A stretch of 64,000 bases of DNA from Acinetobacter sp. Marseille-Q1618 (lineage in GTDB: Bacteria; Pseudomonadota; Gammaproteobacteria; Pseudomonadales; Moraxellaceae): the NCBI RefSeq assembly GCF_902809855.1, contig NZ_CADDWJ010000002.1, positions 1 to 64,000 of the forward strand, in the 5' to 3' direction. Made by a program: the position numbers and the translations under genes. Shown here piece after piece: positions 9,546 to 18,332 of this stretch (positions are counted from its first letter, which is position 1; each line of letters begins with the position of its first letter). Under the pieces are notes generated by a model, which worked only from the letters and a program-made list of their open reading frames with translations, had not been told where the DNA came from and did not search any database.

Positions 9546-10187
9546 ATGACGATTCGTTTAGGTGATGTTGCACCAGATTTTGAACAAGACTCAAGTGAAG
9601 GTAAAATTCATTTTTATGAGTTTTTAGGTGATGATTGGGGGATTTTATTTTCACATCCTGCAGATTACACGCCTGTATGTACGACTGAGCTAGGTTATAC
9701 AGCAAAACTTAAAGATGAATTTGCAAAACGTGGCGTCAAAGCAATTGCCCTATCTGTTGATGACGTAGAGTCACATCAAGGCTGGATTCAAGACATTAAT
9801 GAAACTCAAGACACAACAGTAAATTTTCCAATCATTGCGGATAAAGATCGTAAAGTATCTGAGTTATACGGATTTATTCATCCCAATGCCAGCGAAACTT
9901 TAACAGTGCGTTCTTTGGTAATCATTGATCCAAATAAAAAAGTCCGTTTAATCATTACTTATCCTGCATCAACTGGACGTAATTTTAATGAGATTTTACG
10001 CGTGATTGATTCCTTACAACTGACAGACAACTATAAAGTGGCAACGCCTGCCAATTGGCAAGAAGGTGAAGATGTAGTGATCGTGCCATCCATCAAGGAT
10101 GAAGCTGAGCTAAAAGAACGTTTCCCAAAAGGTTATACGGCGGTTAAACCATATCTGCGTTTAACGCCACAACCCAATAAAGATTAA
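9546..10187 (+). CDS. 1-Cys peroxiredoxin (Prx6/LsfA type)
   Basis: This 213-residue cytoplasmic enzyme should reduce hydrogen peroxide and organic peroxides. The peroxidatic site is DYTPVCTTELG with Cys45 and the conserved Thr/Pro before it. No second cysteine matches the resolving position of 2-Cys enzymes, and length and C-terminal extension (to TPQPNKD) agree with the Prx6 subfamily. The close bacterial relative is LsfA of Pseudomonas. The ribosome binding site GAGGT precedes the start and a strong terminator follows, so it is monocistronic. Confidence 0.93.
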   Translation: MTIRLGDVAPDFEQDSSEGKIHFYEFLGDDWGILFSHPADYTPVCTTELGYTAKLKDEFAKRGVKAIALSVDDVESHQGWIQDINETQDTTVNFPIIADKDRKVSELYGFIHPNASETLTVRSLVIIDPNKKVRLIITYPASTGRNFNEILRVIDSLQLTDNYKVATPANWQEGEDVVIVPSIKDEAELKERFPKGYTAVKPYLRLTPQPNKD

Positions 10188-10232
10188 TATTTAGTACTTA
10201 GTACATAAAATTAAATTTTTTATTTTCTCCAT

Positions 10233-10266
10233 GAACTCCAATATTAGCAATTGGAGTTCTTTTTTA
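10233..10266 (+). terminator. Terminator of the peroxiredoxin gene
   Basis: GAACTCCAAT (10233-10242) pairs with ATTGGAGTTC (10250-10259), a ten-base-pair stem with a seven-base loop followed by six T. Confidence 0.85.
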
Positions 10267-10349
10267 TTTTAAACATTAAAAACTGCACTTAAATACCTTT
10301 ATAAAATATCTTTATCAATGGATATTCTTTGCTTTGATAATATTGTTAG

Positions 10350-10955
10350 TTAAGGTAAAACATGAAAATGCGTACTTTGCATCGATTCACGTATTATAAC
10401 CGTTTCAAGCCATGTGGCTAAGTGCGGATGTTGAGTTTTCCAATCATCCTCAGGAAAGCGAAAGTTGAGATATTCCAGCAAACACGCCACAGCAATTTCA
10501 CCGATTGCAAAATTTTCAGTAAAATTATCTAAATGCTGTTCTAGCCAACTTAAAGCACTTTTCTGAGTTGTCACAAAACGCTGGATCATTTCTGCTGATT
10601 GTTGCTGCTCAGGTTTGTGTAACTCTGCATATAAACGCCCTACTGCTGTCATCGCACCATCCGCCAAAGCTTGTAAACGTAAGCTTTTAAAATATGCCAC
10701 ACGTTCAGTTGGATAAACCAAACTTTTGTCTTTCAGTGTACTTAAATACTCACAAATCAAAGCTGAATCAAAAAGCACTTCTTTGTGATTGAGCACCAAA
10801 GTAGGTACTTTGGACAAAGGATTAATCTTTCTTAGCTGTGGATCTGTCCAAGGGTCAACCACTAAAAAATCAAATTGATCTTGAATTTTTAACTCATAAA
10901 TCAGTACTCGAACTTTACGAGCAAAAGGGGATGTCGGTGAATAATATAATTGCAT
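10350..10955 (-). CDS. Glutathione S-transferase family protein
   Basis: The product has 201 residues from the ATG at 10955, which is preceded by AAGGAG seven bases upstream; an in-frame extension to 11000 lacks such a site. The N-terminal thioredoxin-like fold begins MQLYYSPTSPFARKVRV, with Ser in the usual catalytic Ser/Cys position, and has the glutathione-binding KVPTLVL and DSALICEYL motifs near residues 50-70. The C-terminal half is the all-helical GST domain. The substrate is unknown. It is monocistronic and has no functional link to its neighbours visible in the sequence. Confidence 0.88.
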   Translation of the reverse strand: MQLYYSPTSPFARKVRVLIYELKIQDQFDFLVVDPWTDPQLRKINPLSKVPTLVLNHKEVLFDSALICEYLSTLKDKSLVYPTERVAYFKSLRLQALADGAMTAVGRLYAELHKPEQQQSAEMIQRFVTTQKSALSWLEQHLDNFTENFAIGEIAVACLLEYLNFRFPEDDWKTQHPHLATWLETVIIRESMQSTHFHVLP

Positions 10956-11104
10956 CTGCCTACTCCTTGTTCTTATGATCCATGTACTTAGAGTATGCAA
11001 TATAACAATCTCAAATTAGAGAATTGTTTAGTATGTTTTGTAAGCATTGGTTCTTATTTAAAAATAAGGTATAAATATTTTAGAAAATTTAAAAACAGAA
11101 CAAG

Positions 11105-11920
11105 ATGATCTATAACATTCACCATTTACACTGCGGTAGCATGTGTCCCATGTGCGCGCCTTTGTTTGGGCAAAAGGGTTTAAAAGCCAATTTGGTCTGT
11201 CATTGTTTATTGATTGAAACAGATCGAGGTTTAGTCTTGGTCGATACAGGTTTAGGCCTACAAGACTACTTACGCCCACAGCAACGCTTAGGTAAGTTCA
11301 TGACAAAAATGAGTGCAATTGTGTCTGATCCATATTTGTCAGCGTTTCATCAAATTCAAAAACTTGGTTTTAAACCGAGCGATGTTCAACATATTTTGGT
11401 GAGTCATTTAGATTTTGATCATGCAGGAGGCATTGGTGATTTTCCCAATGCAACTGTGCATATTTTGTCGAATGAGTTTAATGCTGCGCAAACATTTTCC
11501 AGTAAAAACAAACTGCGTTATCGTCCACAACAGTTTAAAAATCATGCCTATTGGCATTTTTTAGAACATGAAGCAGGTGAACCTTGGTTTAATTTTCATC
11601 GTGTGCAAGGCTTTAAAATTTTTAAAGATGAAATTCTAATGATTCCTTTGCTTGGTCATACTGCAGGACATTGTGGTATTGCCATTCGCCAGAAAGATCA
11701 ATGGCTGTTGTTTTGCGGTGATGCTTATTACTCTCATCTTGAACTTGATCCAAAGTATAAGTCTTTGGGCTTAAATTTGACTGAGCGTTTATTTGCATTT
11801 AATAATCAACAACGTCTACACAGTTTAAAAGCCATCCAAACTTTAACCCAAAATCAACCGCATATTGACATTATTTGTGCGCATGATCCTTTTGAATTAC
11901 AGCGTTATTCTTCTTTATGA
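11105..11920 (+). CDS. Metallo-beta-lactamase-fold hydrolase with HxDxDH variant
   Basis: The 271-residue protein has the MBL fold: LVLVDTGLG near 44-51, SHLDFDHAGG at 100-109, LGHTAGHCG near 197, FCGDAYYSH near 215 and a final CAHDP near 262. In the metal motif the usual second His is Asp103, so the ligands read His101, Asp103, Asp105, His106. This variant occurs in some quorum-lactonase-like and other MBL hydrolases, so binding of one or both metals cannot be assumed. The next gene starts inside its stop codon (ATGA), so the two are translationally coupled. The substrate is unknown. Confidence 0.85.
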   Translation: MIYNIHHLHCGSMCPMCAPLFGQKGLKANLVCHCLLIETDRGLVLVDTGLGLQDYLRPQQRLGKFMTKMSAIVSDPYLSAFHQIQKLGFKPSDVQHILVSHLDFDHAGGIGDFPNATVHILSNEFNAAQTFSSKNKLRYRPQQFKNHAYWHFLEHEAGEPWFNFHRVQGFKIFKDEILMIPLLGHTAGHCGIAIRQKDQWLLFCGDAYYSHLELDPKYKSLGLNLTERLFAFNNQQRLHSLKAIQTLTQNQPHIDIICAHDPFELQRYSSL

Positions 11921-12513
11921 AATTACATTTTTTAGCAATTTTACTTAGCTCTAGCCTAATGACTGGCTGCATTACTTCATCAACGCTGCCACAAGAACAA
12001 CGACCACAACAGTGGGGAGATTTAATTCAAAAATCTTCTAATTTTTATCAAATAAGTGAGCAGGTATTTCGCAGTGAACAGCCGAATGAAGAGCTAATTC
12101 CCCTGCTTGAAAAACATCAAATTGATATGGTGATTAATTTACGCAGTCGAGATAAAGATCGCACAACACTTGCAGGGCAAGGTTTTGATTTGGTGCATAT
12201 TCCCATTAATACATGGGCAATTGATGAACATGATTTATTAAAAGTAATGCAAAGCATCCAAAAAGCACAACAGAAAAATCAAAAAGTTTTATTGCATTGT
12301 TATCATGGCTCTGATCGTACGGGTGCAAGTATCGCCATGTATCGAATTATTTTTGAAAATTGGTCAACACAAGATGCTTTAAAAGAAATGAAGCATGGTG
12401 GTTATGGTTTTCACCCGATTTGGATCAATATCGAAAAACAATTTAGCCCAGAAAAAATAAGATGGATTCGTGAGCAACTCACAAATCCATCTCTAATAGC
12501 AGAATCACAATAG
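11917..12513 (+). CDS. Dual-specificity/tyrosine-phosphatase-like lipoprotein
   Basis: The product has 198 residues. Residues 1-18 form a lipoprotein signal with Cys18 in LMTGC, so the catalytic part should be membrane-anchored on the periplasmic side. The phosphatase loop HCYHGSDRTG has the full Cys128-x5-Arg134 signature, and the supporting Asp and the NLRSRDKDRT segment are also present. The fold fits bacterial DSP-like phosphatases. The start codon overlaps the stop of the MBL hydrolase by four bases. A periplasmic phosphatase of this type could act on phosphoinositide-, nucleotide- or protein-phosphates; the target is unknown. It converges with the SPOR gene, with only three bases between. 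Confidence 0.85.
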   Translation: MKLHFLAILLSSSLMTGCITSSTLPQEQRPQQWGDLIQKSSNFYQISEQVFRSEQPNEELIPLLEKHQIDMVINLRSRDKDRTTLAGQGFDLVHIPINTWAIDEHDLLKVMQSIQKAQQKNQKVLLHCYHGSDRTGASIAMYRIIFENWSTQDALKEMKHGGYGFHPIWINIEKQFSPEKIRWIREQLTNPSLIAESQ

Positions 12514-12516
12514 AAC

Positions 12517-13533
12517 TTAACGTTTATCTAAAGGTACCCAATCAATCACCCATGCAGACTTCATCCCTAAGCTTGCATCTGAGTTGATCTTCTTACGTGT
12601 TGCATCTGCAGTTTCACGATCTTTGGCTGGTCCAACCATGATGCGAATCCCTTTGGAGGTTGGACTCTTGGTAACTTTATAACCTTTGGCACGCAGTTTT
12701 GCAGCTACTGCATCCGCATTGGCTTCATTTGCCGCCAATGCCACCTGTACCATCCATTGTTTATCACCATTTTCCAAGAGATCACGTGCTTTGTCTGCTT
12801 CAGCTTTTTTCTTTGCTTCATCAGCCTTACGCTTTTTCTCATCAGCGGCTTTCTTTTCTTCAGCTTTACGCTGTTCTTCAAGCTTACGTTTCTTGTCTTC
12901 GGCTGCTTTCTTGTCAGCTTCAGCTTTCTTATCTGCCTCAGCTTTTTTCTTTGCTTCTTCGGCTTGACGTTTTTTCTCATCAGCCGCTTTCTTTTCTGCA
13001 TCTGCGGTAGCTTGACGCTTCTGCTCAGCGAGCTTTTTTTCAGCATCTGCTTTCTGTTGTGCTTGTTTTTGCTGTTGTTGCTTTTTATCAGCTTCAGCTT
13101 TTAACTGTGCTTTGGTTTTATCGTCTACATTTAACTCAGGTGGAATATTATCTGAGCTTTCTTGTGCAGCTTTACGACGGGCGTTGGCAGCAGCATATTC
13201 CTCAGCAGCTTTACGTGCCGCCTCAGCTTCCGCTTGTTGTTGCATGCGTAAGAACTCGGCTGCTTTGGCTTCTTGTTCAGCCACCGCTTTTTCACGTGCT
13301 CGGCGCTGCTCTTCAAGCAAACGTTTTTCTGTTGCCACATCCACTGTCATCGGTTGTAGTTGCACCGATTCTTCTGCAGGCGCAGCTTTACCTTTTTGCG
13401 AAGTTGTCGCAACAGGTGGTGGTGTCACCTGATTTTGATGAATTTCTTCTTTGCCTTTTAGAAGTAATGCCGCTAATAAAACACCACCACCTAATAAAAC
13501 AACGCCACCCATCCAGCGTTGTTTGTTATTCAT
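12517..13533 (-). CDS. SPOR-domain membrane protein with long charged coiled coil
   Basis: The protein has 338 residues from the ATG at 13533, which overlaps the folC stop by four bases; longer in-frame starts lie inside folC. Residues near 8-28 form a single transmembrane helix. A very long Lys/Ala/Glu/Gln-rich helix-forming region (about 60-255) resembles the TolA stalk. The C-terminal 75 residues (from DKQWMVQVAL) are a SPOR domain, which binds denuded septal peptidoglycan. The topology is therefore cytoplasmic N-terminus and periplasmic stalk and SPOR domain. It occupies the place of dedD after folC in other gammaproteobacteria, suggesting a role in cell division. The charged region is low-complexity and gives long false reading frames on the opposite strand. 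Confidence 0.88.
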   Translation of the reverse strand: MNNKQRWMGGVVLLGGGVLLAALLLKGKEEIHQNQVTPPPVATTSQKGKAAPAEESVQLQPMTVDVATEKRLLEEQRRAREKAVAEQEAKAAEFLRMQQQAEAEAARKAAEEYAAANARRKAAQESSDNIPPELNVDDKTKAQLKAEADKKQQQQKQAQQKADAEKKLAEQKRQATADAEKKAADEKKRQAEEAKKKAEADKKAEADKKAAEDKKRKLEEQRKAEEKKAADEKKRKADEAKKKAEADKARDLLENGDKQWMVQVALAANEANADAVAAKLRAKGYKVTKSPTSKGIRIMVGPAKDRETADATRKKINSDASLGMKSAWVIDWVPLDKR

Positions 13534-14816
13534 TGACATTCTTCTAAATACTCCCAGACCGCTTCTAAGGTATGGAATGAACCGCATACCAAAATCAGTT
13601 GATTATTTTTTGTTTCTTCAAGCGCTGATAAAAAGGCAGCTTGGACATTTTCAAACTGTTCAACTGTTTCATTCTGCAAAGCCGATCTTAATTGTTCCAT
13701 CGATGCTGCACGCGCTACAGTCAATGGCGCAATTTTCCACTTTAATACAGTGTTTTTCAATAAGGCAATCACAGATTCGATATCTTTATCTGCCAACATT
13801 GAAAAAACAGTGACAATTTCTGTGTACTGTTTATTGTATTGTAAGAATTTTCGCAATTGCTTTAACAAAAATTCAACACCATGCGGATTATGCCCTGCAT
13901 CGAAAATCACAGTTTTGCCACGTATCTGTTCTATTTCAAAACGGCCTTGTAACCGAGCATTTAAGATACCTTGTGTCATGGCATCTTGTGTAACGCTTAA
14001 ACCGCTGAGTAAAATTGCTGCCACTGCGGTTGAAATATTTTCAAGTGCAAGCTGACCGTATGGAAGTTTTAAAGTTAAGCCTGAGCTTGCAAAATTCCAT
14101 GATTGCCCGTCTTCGGCATCATCATAGAAATAATCTTGGTTCACCACATATAATTTTGCCTGACAATCTTGTGCTTTTTTTTGAATGGCTTGCGGTAAAG
14201 GCTGTAATCCAGCAAAAACCACTGGAATATTTGGACGGATAATGCCTGCTTTTTCAAACGCAATTTTCTCAATGCTATCACCGAGCCAGTCGGTATGATC
14301 AAGTCCAATATTGGTAATCACGGCAATGTCAGGGTCAACAACATTCACGACATCCAATCGACCACCGAGTCCTACTTCAAGCACCCAAACATCACATTGC
14401 ATGTTTTTGAAAATAACAAAAGCAGCCAAAGTGGTTGCTTCAAAAAAAGATAAGCTCAGATCACACTGACGGCGTGCTTGATCTACTAAGACAAAAGCAT
14501 CAATCAAAGTCTGATCGTCAACTTCTTTTCCTGCCAGTTTGACACGCTCATTAAAACGATAAATATGTGGGGACTGGTACAAACCGACATTAAAACCTTG
14601 TGCATTTAAAATCGCAGCCAATGTCGTGGTGGTTGAGCCTTTACCATTGGTACCTGCAACGGTAAAAACTTTCGCTTGAGGTTTAGTCACACCCAAAGCT
14701 TCAGCCACAGGAATGACACGTTCTAAACCTAAATCAATCCCTGTAACGTGAACATGGCTCCAATAATTGAGCCATGTTTGTAAACTATCAGTATTTAATG
14801 GAGCAATGTTGTTCAA
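13530..14816 (-). CDS. folC: Dihydrofolate synthase / folylpolyglutamate synthase FolC
   Basis: This 428-residue cytoplasmic ligase adds glutamate to dihydropteroate and to reduced folates. The Mur-ligase-type P-loop GTNGKGST is at 55-62. The conserved EVGLGGRLDVVN follows near 146, then NIGLDHTDWLG and FDAGHNPHG (about 311). It starts within the accD stop codon (ATGA overlap) and ends overlapping the SPOR gene, so trpA, accD, folC and the SPOR gene are translationally coupled. Confidence 0.96.
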   Translation of the reverse strand: MNNIAPLNTDSLQTWLNYWSHVHVTGIDLGLERVIPVAEALGVTKPQAKVFTVAGTNGKGSTTTTLAAILNAQGFNVGLYQSPHIYRFNERVKLAGKEVDDQTLIDAFVLVDQARRQCDLSLSFFEATTLAAFVIFKNMQCDVWVLEVGLGGRLDVVNVVDPDIAVITNIGLDHTDWLGDSIEKIAFEKAGIIRPNIPVVFAGLQPLPQAIQKKAQDCQAKLYVVNQDYFYDDAEDGQSWNFASSGLTLKLPYGQLALENISTAVAAILLSGLSVTQDAMTQGILNARLQGRFEIEQIRGKTVIFDAGHNPHGVEFLLKQLRKFLQYNKQYTEIVTVFSMLADKDIESVIALLKNTVLKWKIAPLTVARAASMEQLRSALQNETVEQFENVQAAFLSALEETKNNQLILVCGSFHTLEAVWEYLEECQ

Positions 14817-15709
14817 GGCAAATTCATCAGTTTCGCTACGATGCGATATACAGTATCACGTAATGCATGACGATGAACAATTTGATCGACTACACCATGA
14901 TCAAGCAAGAATTCTGCACGTTGGAAGGGTTCTTCTAACTTTTCACGCACAGTTTGTTCAATCACACGTTTACCCGCAAAACCGATCATCGCTTTAGGCT
15001 CTGCAATATGCACATCACCGAGCATTGCCAATGAAGCAGTTACGCCACCGTAAACAGGATGAGTAAGCACAACGATATAAGGAAGATGCGCCTCTTTCAT
15101 TTTTTGAATTGCCGCTGAAGTACGTGCCATTTGCATCAAAGACAACATACCTTCTTGCATACGCGCACCACCCGATGCCGCAAAGCAAACCAAAGGCTGT
15201 TTCAAAGCAATCGCTTTTTCCGCAGCTTGCACAAAACGGTCACCAACTACTGTTCCCATTGAGCCGCCCATAAAGTCAAACTCAAATGCACACGCCACCA
15301 TTGGAATGTTTTTAAGTTGCCCTTGCATTACCACAAGCGCTTCTGACTCACCTGTTTTATCTTGTGCTTCTTTCATACGCACAGGATAGGCTCTACTATC
15401 AACAAAGTGTAATGGGTCTTTGGCTTCAAACTCTTGACCAAGTTCAGCAGTGACATGATCAAAAAACCAGTTTAAACGATCACGTGCTTTCATTTTCAAA
15501 TGTTCGTCACATGATGGACAAACATAGGCATTGAACGACATCGCTGTACGAGTCACTAAAGCATGACACTCAGGGCACTCAATGGTTGGTTCAGTAAATG
15601 TTGCTTTGAGTGTTTGCTGTTGATCAGGCATATGAATGCCTGGAATCGAACGTTCAGTCCACGGTGTTGCTGGGCTGAGAATTTTCCCTGATTTCACTTC
15701 TTGATTCAT
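14813..15709 (-). CDS. accD: Acetyl-CoA carboxylase carboxyltransferase subunit beta AccD
   Basis: The 298-residue protein, with AccA, moves the carboxyl group from biotin to acetyl-CoA to give malonyl-CoA. The N-terminal zinc ribbon has Cys45, Cys48, Cys64 and Cys67. The crotonase-like carboxyltransferase domain carries [12 protein letters not shown] and the oxyanion segment SGGARMQEG. It overlaps trpA upstream and folC downstream by four bases each, coupling lipid, tryptophan and folate synthesis genes in a conserved gammaproteobacterial order. Confidence 0.97.
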   Translation of the reverse strand: MNQEVKSGKILSPATPWTERSIPGIHMPDQQQTLKATFTEPTIECPECHALVTRTAMSFNAYVCPSCDEHLKMKARDRLNWFFDHVTAELGQEFEAKDPLHFVDSRAYPVRMKEAQDKTGESEALVVMQGQLKNIPMVACAFEFDFMGGSMGTVVGDRFVQAAEKAIALKQPLVCFAASGGARMQEGMLSLMQMARTSAAIQKMKEAHLPYIVVLTHPVYGGVTASLAMLGDVHIAEPKAMIGFAGKRVIEQTVREKLEEPFQRAEFLLDHGVVDQIVHRHALRDTVYRIVAKLMNLP

Positions 15710-16509
15710 ACTAACTCATCGAGCGCAGCTCGAAGCTCCTTGACTTTATTCACTGCTTGTTCAGCAGCGTGTTCTGGTGCTAAGTTTGCAAATGGTTTTA
15801 CAAATGCACTTCCAACAATGACAGCATCGGCAACACGACCAACCGCTTGTGCAGAAGCTGCATCACTGATCCCAAAACCGACACCCACTGGAATATCAGT
15901 CATGCTTTTGATCTTTTCAATGCGGCTTGCCACTTCTGTGGTATCCAGTGTCGCAGCCCCAGTCACCCCTTTGAGTGATACGTAGTAAATAAAGCCACTG
16001 GCTTGTTTAACTACACGCTGAATACGCTCATCGGTGGTTGTGGGTGCAAGCAAGAAAATCTGATCCATGCTGTATTTTTGTAATACTGCATCAAAATCTG
16101 CTGCTTCTTCTGGTGGTAAATCCACTAAAAGCACACCATCCACGCCACAGTCATTCGCATAAGCCACAAACTTTTCATAGCCAATCACTTCAACAGGATT
16201 TAAATACCCCATTAAAACGACTGGTGTTGTGGTGTCTTTCTGACGAAATTGTTTGACCATATTCAAAGCATCAAGGGTATTTGTGCCTGCAGCCAAAGCA
16301 CGTTCTGCTGCAAGTGCAATCACTGGTCCATCTGCCATTGGGTCGGAAAATGGTAATCCGAGTTCGACAACATCTACGCCCGCTTCAACCATTTTGTGCA
16401 ACAATGGCACTGTTATCTGTGGTTGTGGGTCACCCGCCATAACATAAGAAACCAAAGCTTTACGCTGTTGAGATTTAAGCTGTGCAAATCGAGTGGCTAA
16501 ACGTGACAT
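15706..16509 (-). CDS. trpA: Tryptophan synthase alpha subunit TrpA
   Basis: The product has 267 residues from the ATG at 16509, preceded by AAGGAAAG; the frame extends to 16563 but the extra residues are not family-like. TrpA cleaves indole-3-glycerol phosphate and passes indole to TrpB. The catalytic Glu49 ([11 protein letters not shown]) and Asp60 (PMADGP) are in the same positions as in E. coli. The phosphate-binding GVGFGIS segment lies near 208-214. trpB is not adjacent within the window. It is the first gene of the coupled trpA-accD-folC-SPOR unit. Confidence 0.96.
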   Translation of the reverse strand: MSRLATRFAQLKSQQRKALVSYVMAGDPQPQITVPLLHKMVEAGVDVVELGLPFSDPMADGPVIALAAERALAAGTNTLDALNMVKQFRQKDTTTPVVLMGYLNPVEVIGYEKFVAYANDCGVDGVLLVDLPPEEAADFDAVLQKYSMDQIFLLAPTTTDERIQRVVKQASGFIYYVSLKGVTGAATLDTTEVASRIEKIKSMTDIPVGVGFGISDAASAQAVGRVADAVIVGSAFVKPFANLAPEHAAEQAVNKVKELRAALDELV

Positions 16510-16868
16510 AGGGCTGACTTTCCTTGGATTATTTAAACTTGAGGAATTGATGTAAAAATACAAGACGCTGCATTGTACCGCTATTTTTTATCCAATAGAT
16601 AGAGCGATGCAACCGCATAATACTATCTTATATCCCTACAAAATTTATATATCCACCCAAGTGCTACATTTAGCTATACTTTGATTTTATGGACAATGAT
16701 CAAAGCTTACTAATTTTGGCTTTTTTAAAAATCATAAAAAATAAGAAAAATTTAAATCAAATCTTAAAAATCTGATAAAAAAACGTTATTTAGTGATTAC
16801 ATTTTAATTTTTGGGATATTGCAAAAGCTGTTTATACTATAGCGGCTTATCTTTTTATTTTTTGTGTT
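16510..16868. other. Divergent intergenic region, trpA / nhaC-like
   Basis: No gene or attenuator-like leader peptide is seen in these 359 bases. A promoter candidate for the antiporter gene lies at 16811-16840. I found no convincing trpA-side promoter by eye. Confidence 0.45.
16811..16840 (+). promoter_or_regulatory. Candidate promoter of the NhaC-type antiporter gene
   Basis: TTGGGA (16811-16816), an 18-base spacer and TACTAT (16835-16840). The predicted leader would be only about 20 bases, and the start codon lacks a visible Shine-Dalgarno sequence. Confidence 0.3.
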
Positions 16869-18200
16869 ATGACCACTCTCCCCACCGAAGCAGTGCAAGC
16901 TCGAGCGCTTGCACTTGTACCACTTATTGTATTTTTAGCCATTTTCTTAGGCAGCGGTATTTACCACTCAATCATTGGCACTGAATTTGCCTTTTACCAA
17001 GTTAAAGCACCTGTGGCAGCATTACCCGCGATTATACTTGCTGTTCTACTCTATCGTGGCAAACTCAATGCTGCGATTGACACTTTTTTAAAAGGTGCAA
17101 GCCATCCAAATCTCATTTTGATGTTTATGGTGTTTATGCTCGCAGGTGCGTTTGCCAGTGTTTCCAGCGCTATTGGTAGTGTTGATGCAACCGTACAGTT
17201 TGGTTTATCGATCATTGCTCCTGAATTTGTCTTGCCTATGCTGTTTGTCATTTCGGCATTTATTGCTACAGCAATGGGCACATCGATGGGAACCATTGCT
17301 GCCTGTGCGCCGATTGCCTTTGGCTTTTCTCAAGCAACGGATATCCAACCTGTGTATGCCATTGGGGCAGTGGTCAGCGGTGCAATGTTTGGTGATAATT
17401 TATCCATGATTTCGGATACTACTATTGCAGCAACACGCAGTTTAAATGTCGAACTCCGAGATAAATTTCGGGTCAATGTTTGGATCGCACTGCCTGCAGC
17501 GCTGATCACAATTATTATTTATGTTTTAAATACACAAGCTTCTCAACACATTAGTTATAAAGATTATGATATTTGGTTAATGCTGCCTTATTTGGCGGTG
17601 TTCTTTTTAGCATTTACCCGTTTACATGTACTTGCCGTTCTGACAATCGGGATTGTTTTATCAGGGATTATTGGTTTGCTGGATCAAGCTAGTTTTGACA
17701 TCTTAAAACTCAATAATGCAATTTATGATGGCTTTGTTGGCATGTTTGAGGTGGCATTACTGTCCATGTTCTTAGGTGGCTTGTCTGCCATTATGCAAAA
17801 AGAAGGCGGTTTAGAATGGCTGATTCAACGTATTTATACAGTAACAGGTTTATTTAAAGTTGGAACTCAACGTGCAGGCGAAATTGGCATCAGTTTTTTG
17901 GTGATTTTCTCTAACTTTTTTGTGGCAAATAATACCGTTGCGATTATTTTATCAGGTGATATGGCACGTGAAGTCGCCAAAGAATATGGCGTTGACCCCA
18001 AACGTGCTGCGGCATTCATGGATATTTTTTCTTGTGTGGTACAAGGCGTTATCCCTTACGGTGCTCAGCTTTTATTGGCGTGTTCGATTGCAAAAATGTC
18101 ACCAATCGAGTTGATTGGGTCGATTTATTATTGTTGGATTTTGGCAATATTTGCCGTCTTGGCGATTATTTTTAGATTTCCAAAGTTAAAAACAATCTAA
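16869..18200 (+). CDS. Na+/H+ antiporter, NhaC family
   Basis: This 443-residue inner-membrane protein has about eleven hydrophobic helices. Family marks include the GTSMGTIAACAPIAFG segment near residues 137-152, the GDNLSMISDTTIAATR segment near 176-191, and a late NFFVANNTVAIIL stretch; these polar breaks within helices carry the ion-binding residues in NhaC-type transporters. The likely role is exchange of internal Na+ for external protons in pH and salt homeostasis. Transport of organic anions by related proteins cannot be excluded. It is monocistronic with a terminator at 18207-18237. No ribosome binding site is visible. Confidence 0.85.
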   Translation: MTTLPTEAVQARALALVPLIVFLAIFLGSGIYHSIIGTEFAFYQVKAPVAALPAIILAVLLYRGKLNAAIDTFLKGASHPNLILMFMVFMLAGAFASVSSAIGSVDATVQFGLSIIAPEFVLPMLFVISAFIATAMGTSMGTIAACAPIAFGFSQATDIQPVYAIGAVVSGAMFGDNLSMISDTTIAATRSLNVELRDKFRVNVWIALPAALITIIIYVLNTQASQHISYKDYDIWLMLPYLAVFFLAFTRLHVLAVLTIGIVLSGIIGLLDQASFDILKLNNAIYDGFVGMFEVALLSMFLGGLSAIMQKEGGLEWLIQRIYTVTGLFKVGTQRAGEIGISFLVIFSNFFVANNTVAIILSGDMAREVAKEYGVDPKRAAAFMDIFSCVVQGVIPYGAQLLLACSIAKMSPIELIGSIYYCWILAIFAVLAIIFRFPKLKTI

Positions 18201-18206
18201 AAAATA

Positions 18207-18237
18207 AAACCTCTTTATTGGTAGTAGAGAGGTTTTT
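18207..18237 (+). terminator. Terminator of the NhaC-type gene
   Basis: AAACCTCT (18207-18214) pairs with AGAGGTTT (18228-18235), followed by further T. Confidence 0.7.
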
Positions 18238-18332
18238 ATCAACTTACTCAGCATAATTTTTCTATTCACCATTCATCTTAAAATTTTTTCAATCAATTAG
18301 TAGGCTTATTATTCAATTGATTTTTATAGCAC

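Noticed and set aside
12780..13340. Repetitive DNA in the SPOR gene that could be mistaken for a tandem repeat array
   Set aside because: It is codon-level low complexity of a charged coiled coil. No exact DNA repeat unit is kept.
12686..13547. Several long antisense reading frames over the SPOR gene
   Set aside because: They result from the low-complexity Lys/Ala/Glu-coding region, which lacks stops on the opposite strand. No start context or family character.
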